DNA of 25,672 nt from Sulfuricystis sp964478415 (GTDB lineage Bacteria > Pseudomonadota > Gammaproteobacteria > Burkholderiales > Rhodocyclaceae), in the NCBI GenBank assembly GCA_964478415.1, contig CAYZII010000028.1, positions 1 to 25,672 of the forward strand, in the 5' to 3' direction. The notes beneath the pieces were generated by a model. The model ran no database searches. It saw only the letters and a list, made by a program, of their open reading frames with translations, and was not told the origin of the DNA. Positions within the stretch are counted from its first letter, which is position 1. Each line of letters begins with the position of its first letter. Shown here in pieces: positions 1-5,006 of the stretch. Made by a program: the position numbers and the translations under genes.

Positions 1-478
1 CGCCGACTTGTTTCGGAGAGTCGGCGCTGGCGGGACGGCACGCCAGCATGATTTCCTTCAGCGGTTTAGCCGGCTTCTTTTTCTGCTGTGGCAGCGGCAC
101 GCCATTGACCAGCGCGACATAGAGCGCATCTGTGAGTGCCTCTTCAGCTGCGCCGCAACAGATGAGCGCCAGCGTGCCGGGCATTTCTTCGAGCAGCGGC
201 ATCAACGCCTTGCGCAGCACGGTCAACCGCTCGAAGCGCGGTTTCTGCGCATCGACCATGACCAGCGCCGCCCGGGCGCCGTCAGGCAGGTCGGCGACGA
301 GAGGCGTCTTGGTCAGTTCTGCTGCTTTCGTTTCCTTGCGTTTCAGCAGCAGCTGCCAGAAATCGAAGTCGGGTAGTTCGGGGGGCAGGCTTTTCGCGGC
401 TGGCAGCAGGAGCAGGCGGTGGGCACCCTGCGGGCGCTCTGCAAATACGAGCTTTGGCAGCTTGGGTTGAGTCATCAT
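1..478 (-). CDS. Leucyl aminopeptidase family (M17-like) protein, N-terminal part, truncated by window edge
   Basis: Reading the minus strand from ATG-ATG at 478/475 gives an uninterrupted frame of 159 residues that runs off the window at base 1. It begins MMTQPKLPKLVFAERPQGAH and contains an alanine/leucine-rich segment (about residues 85-130) followed by a QQKKKPAKP linker. This resembles the N-terminal non-catalytic domain of short M17 aminopeptidases of betaproteobacteria, which precedes the metal-binding catalytic domain. No catalytic residue is inside the window, so the family call rests on N-terminal resemblance only. An AGGGAG-like ribosome site lies about 14 bases before the first ATG, which is rather far. 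The gene diverges from thyA with only 35 bases between the start codons. A different-frame ATG nearer the RBS leads into a shadow frame and was not used. An N-terminal domain of some other family is possible. Confidence 0.6.
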   Translation of the reverse strand, partial: MMTQPKLPKLVFAERPQGAHRLLLLPAAKSLPPELPDFDFWQLLLKRKETKAAELTKTPLVADLPDGARAALVMVDAQKPRFERLTVLRKALMPLLEEMPGTLALICCGAAEEALTDALYVALVNGVPLPQQKKKPAKPLKEIMLACRPASADSPKQVG

Positions 479-497
479 CTGGGATCATCGCTCCCTC

Positions 498-503
498 TAT
501 AAT
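498..503 (+). promoter_or_regulatory. Candidate -10 box (TATAAT) for thyA
   Basis: A perfect TATAAT sits 10 bases before the thyA ATG. No good -35 is found 16-18 bases upstream (the sequence there is near TCATCT). If it is used, transcription would start only a few bases before the start codon, giving a nearly leaderless message. This agrees with the lack of a convincing Shine-Dalgarno sequence before thyA. Confidence 0.3.
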
Positions 504-513
504 CAGGCCGATT

Positions 514-1320
514 ATGCGGCAATATCTCGAACTGATGCGCCATGTGCTCGAACATGGGCATGAAAAGCGCGATCGCACCGGCGTGGGCACGCTGTCGGTA
601 TTCGGCTGGCAGATGCGTTTCGATCTGGCGGAAGGCTTTCCGCTCTTGACGACCAAGAAGCTGCACCTGCGCTCGATCATCCACGAACTGCTATGGTTCT
701 TGCGCGGCGAGACCAACATCGCTTATCTGAAAGAAAACAAGGTAACCATCTGGGACGAATGGGCCGATGCCAATGGCGATTTGGGGCCGGTCTATGGCCA
801 CCAGTGGCGCCACTGGCCGGCGCGCTCAGTTGACAATCCCAGCGGCGAGATCGACCAGATCGCCCAGCTCATCGAAGGCTTGAAGAACAACCCGGATTCG
901 CGCCGCCACATCGTCACCGCATGGAATCCCGCCGATCTCGACCGGATGGCGCTCCCCCCTTGCCACGTGTTGTTCCAGTTCTACGTTGCCGGTGACAGGC
1001 TGTCCTGCCAGCTCTATCAGAGGAGCGCCGACATCTTCCTCGGCGTGCCGTTCAACATCGCCTCTTACGCCCTGCTGACGACGATGGTGGCCCAGGTCGT
1101 GAGCTTGCGGCCTGGCGAGTTCATCCATACGCTCGGCGATGCGCATCTTTATCTGAACCATCTCGAGCAGGCACGACTGCAACTGACGCGCGAACCGCGG
1201 CCGCTGCCGACGATGCGCCTCAACCCGGCGGTGAAGGATATCTTCGCGTTCCGTTTCGAGGATTTCACGCTCGAGGGCTACGATCCCTACCCGCACATTC
1301 CGGCGCCGGTGGCGGTTTGA
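514..1320 (+). CDS. thyA: Thymidylate synthase
   Basis: Cytosolic enzyme that methylates dUMP to dTMP using 5,10-methylene-tetrahydrofolate, which it converts to dihydrofolate. The 268 residues match the short E. coli-type ThyA length. Visible landmarks are the phosphate-binding RTGVGT loop (residues 21-26), the LWFLRGETN segment (60-68), the paired arginines R130/R131, the catalytic cysteine in ALPPCHVLFQFYV (C150), and the FLGVPFNIASYALL folate/dUMP segment (175-188). The ATG at 514 is chosen because it matches the family N-terminus; an in-frame extension to 454 would add 20 non-conserved residues overlapping the divergent gene. Its partner folA, which recycles dihydrofolate, lies about 9 kb downstream on the same strand rather than adjacent. 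Its stop codon overlaps the -35 box of the downstream toxin-antitoxin promoter. Confidence 0.97.
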   Translation: MRQYLELMRHVLEHGHEKRDRTGVGTLSVFGWQMRFDLAEGFPLLTTKKLHLRSIIHELLWFLRGETNIAYLKENKVTIWDEWADANGDLGPVYGHQWRHWPARSVDNPSGEIDQIAQLIEGLKNNPDSRRHIVTAWNPADLDRMALPPCHVLFQFYVAGDRLSCQLYQRSADIFLGVPFNIASYALLTTMVAQVVSLRPGEFIHTLGDAHLYLNHLEQARLQLTREPRPLPTMRLNPAVKDIFAFRFEDFTLEGYDPYPHIPAPVAV

Positions 1321-1345
1321 CGCATTTTGTCTTTGGTTCTATAGT
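1317..1345 (+). promoter_or_regulatory. Sigma-70-type promoter of the toxin-antitoxin operon
   Basis: TTGACG at 1317-1322, 17 bases, then TATAGT at 1340-1345: each hexamer matches consensus at five of six positions with ideal spacing. The -35 box overlaps the thyA stop codon (TGA, 1318-1320). The predicted transcription start, near 1352, lies about 23 bases before the antitoxin ATG at 1375. This is the best promoter match I found in the window. Confidence 0.6.
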
Positions 1346-1377
1346 TGGTCATGTAATCAGTCAATGGATTGGTCATG
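1345..1377 (+). promoter_or_regulatory. Putative antitoxin operator: 9-bp direct repeat TTGGTCATG
   Basis: TTGGTCATG occurs exactly at 1345-1353 and again at 1369-1377, with a 24-bp offset. The first copy touches the -10 box and the predicted transcription start; the second includes the antitoxin start codon. Phd/YefM antitoxins typically bind repeated operator sites at their own promoter, so autoregulation is a reasonable inference. Phd operators are usually palindromic; only a weak CAAT-GG-ATTG inverted repeat is visible between the copies. Confidence 0.4.
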
Positions 1378-1713
1378 ATCTCGATCAATACCCACGAAGC
1401 CAAGGCCAAGCTTTCCGAATACCTTGCTGCCGTCGAGGCAGGGGAGACCGTGCAGATCTGTCGTCGCAACGTACCGATAGCCCAATTGGTTCCGCTGCCA
1501 AAGCCGGAATCCGAACCCCGACCGGTGGGGCTGGCGTGCGATGCCGAATACGATCTTCCCGAAAGTTTTTTTGAACCGCTGCCGGAAGAATTGTTGTCAG
1601 CTTTTAGTGGTGAAATGCCTGACTCACTGCTGGAAGCTGTCTCCGAGGTTGAATCGGAAAAGAAGAGCGGGAGTGGAAACGAGACTGCCAAAAAAGAAGG
1701 CAGGGCAGGGTGA
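1375..1713 (+). CDS. Type II antitoxin, Phd/YefM family, with C-terminal extension
   Basis: DNA-binding antitoxin expected to neutralise the PIN toxin encoded directly downstream and to repress the shared promoter. Residues 1-40 (MISINTHEAKAKLSEYLAAV, then GETVQICRRNVPIAQLVP) are the Phd/YefM fold. Residues 58-80, containing LPESFFEPLPEELLSAF, are the usual toxin-wrapping segment seen with Sll0205-like PIN toxins. The protein then continues for about 32 residues with an acidic helix-like stretch and a Lys/Ser/Gly/Glu-rich tail (around SEKKSGSGNETAKKEG), making it 112 residues rather than the roughly 75-85 common in the family. The ATG at 1375 is preferred to TTG at 1369. The stop overlaps the toxin start by 4 bp (GTGA). 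Codon third positions look less GC-biased than in neighbours, consistent with acquisition. Confidence 0.88.
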   Translation: MISINTHEAKAKLSEYLAAVEAGETVQICRRNVPIAQLVPLPKPESEPRPVGLACDAEYDLPESFFEPLPEELLSAFSGEMPDSLLEAVSEVESEKKSGSGNETAKKEGRAG

Positions 1714-2096
1714 GGTTACTCCTCGACACCTGTACTTTTCTTTGGATCATTCGCGGCAAGCCGCAGGTGAGTGCAACGGCCCTCGCCCTGTTCCGCGATC
1801 CGGCCAATGAGATTTTCCTTTCTGCTGTCTCCGCCTGGGAAATCGTTGTCAAGCACCGGCTCGGTAAATTGCCATTGGGCGATCTGCCTGGGCGCTATGT
1901 GACGATGGAGCGGAAAAAACATCGCATCGCGGCGCTGCCCTTGAACGAGACGGACACGCTGGTGCTGGAGAAACTGCCGACGCTCCACCGTGATCCCTTC
2001 GATCGCATGCTTGTTTGCCAAGCGATCGCGAACCAGATGACGATCCTCTCTCCCGATCCGCTCATTGCGCAGTATCCCGTCATGACGAGCTGGTAG
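1710..2096 (+). CDS. Type II toxin, PIN-domain ribonuclease (VapC-like)
   Basis: A 128-residue PIN-domain endoribonuclease, presumably the toxin of the pair. The acidic metal-binding residues are all visible: D6 in RLLLDTCTFLW, E44 in LSAVSAWEIVVK, D95/D98 in HRDPFDRMLVCQA and D116 in ILSPDPLIAQYP. The catalytic set therefore looks intact, not decayed. The residue after DT is Cys where His (LLDTH) is common. Translation starts at GTG 1710, overlapping the antitoxin stop as GTGA, with GAAGG at 1696-1700 as a plausible RBS inside the antitoxin gene. This overlap should keep toxin synthesis dependent on antitoxin translation. The RNA target cannot be told from sequence. It resembles the Sll0205-like PIN subgroup that pairs with Phd/YefM-type partners rather than classical VapB. 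Confidence 0.9.
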   Translation: MRLLLDTCTFLWIIRGKPQVSATALALFRDPANEIFLSAVSAWEIVVKHRLGKLPLGDLPGRYVTMERKKHRIAALPLNETDTLVLEKLPTLHRDPFDRMLVCQAIANQMTILSPDPLIAQYPVMTSW

Positions 2097-2117
2097 AGAC
2101 GGGTGGAAGCGGTGGCG

Positions 2118-3041
2118 ATGAAACTCATCGGCGACATCGGCGGCACCAAGGTTTTGCTGGCGCTCGTCGATGAAGCCGGAAAGTTCCATCAGTCGTGCCG
2201 CTTCACCAGCGCCGAGTTTGCGCACTTCGAAGAGCTGCTCGCACAGTATCTGAGTGGCATAACTGCTCCAGTCGAAGGCGGTTGTCTCGCCGTCGCCGGA
2301 CCGGTGGCCGAGGACGGCCGCGCGGCGAAAGTCACCAATCTGCCGTGGCGGATCGATTGTGCCGAGCTGGAAAAGCGTTTTCATCTTGGCCGGCTATCGT
2401 TGATCAACGACTTCGCTGCCGTTGCACTTGGCGTCACGACGCTCACCGAGGCGGAATGCCTGACCCTGCAGAGCGGCGTTCCGTTGCCAGATGGTGTCAA
2501 ACTCGTGCTCGGCCCGGGCACCGGGCTGGGGATGGCGATCATCGCCAACGGGCGCATCCTGCCCAGCGAAGGCGGCCATGTCGGCTTCTCGCCGCAGGAT
2601 GAGGTGCAACAGAGGATCGCTGCGGCGCTGCTGGCCGAGCATGGTCGGGTGACCGCGGAAAGAGTGATTTCCGGGCCTGGACTGGAAAACATCCATCGCA
2701 TCCTGAGCGGCCAGACAGCTGCTGCGCCGGAAATCCTCGCAAGGGCGCGACAAGGTGACGCAGCGGCACAAGAGACGCTGACGGCTTTTTTTTCCGCCTA
2801 TGGCGCGTTTGCAGGTGACATGGCCTTGGCTGTGCTGGCGCGTGGAGGTGTCTATCTCGCTGGTGGTGTAACCTGGCACCTGTTGCCCGAGTTACCGCAA
2901 AGCCGTTTTCTGGCCGCTTTCAATGCCAAGGCCGAGCATGCCGGGCTTGTGCGTTGCATGCCGGTACGTGCCGTGACCGATCCGGAAATCGGACTGCGTG
3001 GCGCGGCGCTGATGTCGGAGAGGAACTGGGCGTCGTTTTGA
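2118..3041 (+). CDS. glk: Glucokinase
   Basis: Phosphorylates glucose to glucose-6-phosphate with ATP in the cytosol. The 307 residues match the E. coli-type Glk family (COG0837), not the ROK family. Landmarks are the N-terminal ATP-binding GDIGGTKVLLALVD (5-18), LAVAGPV (57-63), the catalytic aspartate in LINDFAAVALGV (D98), the LGPGTGLGMAII phosphate loop (131-142) and the sugar-binding PSEGGHVGFSP (149-159). The ATG at 2118 follows a GGAAG ribosome site (2106-2110) and fits the family N-terminus; a GTG at 2103 in frame is less likely. It begins 21 bases after the toxin stop, so it may share the toxin-antitoxin promoter unless an unseen promoter lies in the toxin gene. It opens the hexose-phosphate/glycogen block and could return free glucose from glycogen breakdown to the pool. 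Confidence 0.95.
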   Translation: MKLIGDIGGTKVLLALVDEAGKFHQSCRFTSAEFAHFEELLAQYLSGITAPVEGGCLAVAGPVAEDGRAAKVTNLPWRIDCAELEKRFHLGRLSLINDFAAVALGVTTLTEAECLTLQSGVPLPDGVKLVLGPGTGLGMAIIANGRILPSEGGHVGFSPQDEVQQRIAAALLAEHGRVTAERVISGPGLENIHRILSGQTAAAPEILARARQGDAAAQETLTAFFSAYGAFAGDMALAVLARGGVYLAGGVTWHLLPELPQSRFLAAFNAKAEHAGLVRCMPVRAVTDPEIGLRGAALMSERNWASF

Positions 3042-3047
3042 TCGTGG

Positions 3048-3078
3048 TCAACATTTTGAAACATGAGTAGTGTATAAG
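3048..3078 (+). promoter_or_regulatory. Candidate promoter upstream of the DUF2934-type gene
   Basis: The short gap after glk is clearly more AT-rich than its surroundings. It contains TATAAG (3073-3078, five of six matches to the -10 consensus) with TCAACA at 3048-3053 as a possible -35, but the 19-base spacing is long. TTGAAA (3056-3061) is a better -35 but is placed too close to that -10. A promoter here is likely; the exact boxes are uncertain. Confidence 0.35.
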
Positions 3079-3125
3079 AGGAATGGCAAAGCGTTAACAT
3101 ATCACCCATCCAGGAGCGCAATCCC

Positions 3126-3521
3126 ATGACGACATCCCGTAAGACCACCGCCGCAGCGGTCAAGAAGACATCCAAGCCAACGGCCAGCAAGACGAAAGCC
3201 GCAACACAGACAGTCGAGGAGACCAAGGCGCCCGCTGCGAAGAAGGCGACGGTGCCAAAGCCTGCCCAAGCGGGAAAAGCACCGAGGAAAGCTGCCAAAG
3301 CAGCGGCGGCTGATGCAGGGCCCGCAATGGCTCCGGCTGACGTCCAGAGTCGTCCGCAGATACCGGAGCTCAGCCCGGAGCAGCGGCGCATGTACGTAGA
3401 AGTAGCGGCGTATTACATCGCCGAACGGCGCGGCTTTCATGGTGGCAGCGAACTCGAGGACTGGCTGCAAGCCGAAGCCGAGATCGATCGACTTCTCAGG
3501 GAAGGGATTCTGAAGCCATAA
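3126..3521 (+). CDS. DUF2934-type small protein with Lys/Ala/Pro-rich histone-H1-like N-terminal tail
   Basis: 131 residues in two parts. Residues 1 to about 75 are low complexity, rich in Lys, Ala, Thr and Pro with PAAKK- and KAPRKAAKAAA-type blocks, like the tails of bacterial H1-like proteins, and are expected to be disordered and strongly basic. Residues 85-131 form a compact acidic domain with SPEQRRMYVEVAAYYIAERR, then a GF/GG turn and ELEDWLQAEAEIDRLL; this pattern fits DUF2934 (PF11154), whose function is unknown. AGGAG at 3112-3116 gives a good RBS, 9 bases from the ATG. It lies between glk and glgC on the same strand. From memory, DUF2934 genes also occur beside trehalose/glycogen genes in other proteobacteria, so a role tied to glycogen is a reasonable guess. 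The basic tail could bind DNA, RNA or another polyanion; nothing in the sequence proves which. Confidence 0.85.
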   Translation: MTTSRKTTAAAVKKTSKPTASKTKAATQTVEETKAPAAKKATVPKPAQAGKAPRKAAKAAAADAGPAMAPADVQSRPQIPELSPEQRRMYVEVAAYYIAERRGFHGGSELEDWLQAEAEIDRLLREGILKP

Positions 3522-3617
3522 TTCGACCAATCCGGGCCAGCGCTCCCGCCCGCCAGAGGGGATTCGATAAAGTCAAAAGCAGCGGGTTGGCTCGGAAAAC
3601 CAGATAGGGAGTTTTTC

Positions 3618-4922
3618 ATGCCACACGATCCGCCTTTCAACGACCCGCATGCGACTTATGGTCGTTTCGTTAGCCATCTGACCCGCTCGACCTACGCGAT
3701 CATTCTGGCCGGTGGGCGTGGCAGCCGGCTGATGCAGCTCACCGACTGGCGCGCGAAGCCGGCGGTGCCCTTCGGCGGCAAGTTCCGTATCATCGATTTC
3801 ACGCTGTCGAACTGTGTGAACTCCGGCATCCGGCGCATCGGCGTCGCGACCCAATACAAGGCGCAAAGCCTGATCCGCCACCTGCAGCGCGGCTGGAGTT
3901 TCCTCGATGGTCGCTTCGACGAATTCATCGATTTGTTGCCGGCACAGCAACAGATCGGCGAAGACTGGTATCAGGGCACGGCCGATGCGGTGTTCCAGAA
4001 CATCGACCTGTTGCGCCGCAATCAGCCCAAATATGTGTTGATCCTCTCCGGCGATCACATCTACAAGATGGATTACGGCCGCATGCTTGCGCAACACGTG
4101 CAGCGCGATGCCGATCTGACCATCGCCTGCATGGACGTGCCGATCGGGGAAGCTTCCGCCTTCGGTGTGATGGGTACGGACGAAAAAGGCCGCATCGTCA
4201 GCTTCGTCGAGAAACCGAAGGAACCCGCCTGCATTCCCGGTCGGCCCGACCGCGCGCTGGTGAATATGGGGGTGTATGTCTTCAATGCCCCGTTCCTTTA
4301 CGAGCAGCTGATTCGCGATGCCGATGACCCAAATTCCGATCACGACTTCGGCAAGAACGTAATCCCGCACATCATCGGCCACTATCGCGCCTTCGCCCAT
4401 GACTTCGCCGAAAGCTGCGTCGGCATGCCTGTCAACGGCGTGCCTTACTGGCGCGACGTCGGTACCGTCGATGCCTACTGGGAAGCCAACATCGAGCTGA
4501 CCAAGGTTTCCCCCGAGCTCAACATGTATGACAAGGACTGGCCGATCTGGACCTATCAGGAGCAGCTGCCGCCAGCCAAGTTCGTTTTCGATGATGATGG
4601 CCGGCGCGGGATGGCGATCGACTCGCTGGTTTCCGGTGGTGACATCATCAGCGGAGCGACGGTGCGACGCTCGTTGCTGTTCTCGCGCGTCTTCGTCCAT
4701 AGCTGGGCCTTGGTCGAGGATTCGGTCGTGCTGCCGAACGCCGAGATCGGCCGGCATTGCAAGATCCGCCGTGCGGTGATCGACAAGAACTGCAATGTGC
4801 CGGCAGGCATGGTGATCGGATACGATCCCGAAGAAGACCGCAAGCGTTTCCATGTCACCCCGAAGGGCATTTGCCTGGTCACGCCGGAAATGCTTGGCCA
4901 GCGTATTCACCACATCCGCTGA
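3618..4922 (+). CDS. glgC: Glucose-1-phosphate adenylyltransferase (ADP-glucose pyrophosphorylase)
   Basis: Makes ADP-glucose and pyrophosphate from glucose-1-phosphate and ATP, the committed and normally allosterically controlled step of bacterial glycogen synthesis. It is 434 residues, close to E. coli GlgC (431). The nucleotidyltransferase domain shows ILAGGRGSRLMQLTDWRAKPAVPFGGKFRIIDF spread over residues 29-61 (R34 in the signature loop), WYQGTADAVFQN (117-128), LSGDHIYKMDY with D146, and the sugar-phosphate lysine in SFVEKP (K199). The C-terminal part after about residue 300 is the left-handed beta-helix domain, ending RKRFHVTPKGICLVTPEML. The start is secure: AGGGAG at 3606-3611 lies 6 bases before the ATG. 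No terminator separates it from glgP, 84 bp downstream. Confidence 0.97.
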   Translation: MPHDPPFNDPHATYGRFVSHLTRSTYAIILAGGRGSRLMQLTDWRAKPAVPFGGKFRIIDFTLSNCVNSGIRRIGVATQYKAQSLIRHLQRGWSFLDGRFDEFIDLLPAQQQIGEDWYQGTADAVFQNIDLLRRNQPKYVLILSGDHIYKMDYGRMLAQHVQRDADLTIACMDVPIGEASAFGVMGTDEKGRIVSFVEKPKEPACIPGRPDRALVNMGVYVFNAPFLYEQLIRDADDPNSDHDFGKNVIPHIIGHYRAFAHDFAESCVGMPVNGVPYWRDVGTVDAYWEANIELTKVSPELNMYDKDWPIWTYQEQLPPAKFVFDDDGRRGMAIDSLVSGGDIISGATVRRSLLFSRVFVHSWALVEDSVVLPNAEIGRHCKIRRAVIDKNCNVPAGMVIGYDPEEDRKRFHVTPKGICLVTPEMLGQRIHHIR

Positions 4923-4932
4923 TCCTTCCCCT

Positions 4933-4951
4933 CCCCGGGCGCAAGCCGGGG
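4933..4951 (+). other. GC-rich hairpin between glgC and glgP
   Basis: CCCCGG at 4933-4938 pairs with CCGGGG at 4946-4951. Allowing one bulged G, the stem extends by a C-G pair and closes on a GCAA tetraloop (4941-4944). There is no T-tract after it on either strand, so it is not a normal intrinsic terminator. It could stabilise or mark a processing point in the glgC-glgP transcript. Confidence 0.4.
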
Positions 4952-5006
4952 GCGGCAGGGCGACGTAAAATCGCTCATTCACTCGAACGAAACGGATATC
5001 GACGCT

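Noticed and set aside
2103..2117. GTG start of glk five codons upstream
   Set aside because: It would place the GGAAG ribosome site inside the coding region; the ATG at 2118 fits both RBS and family.
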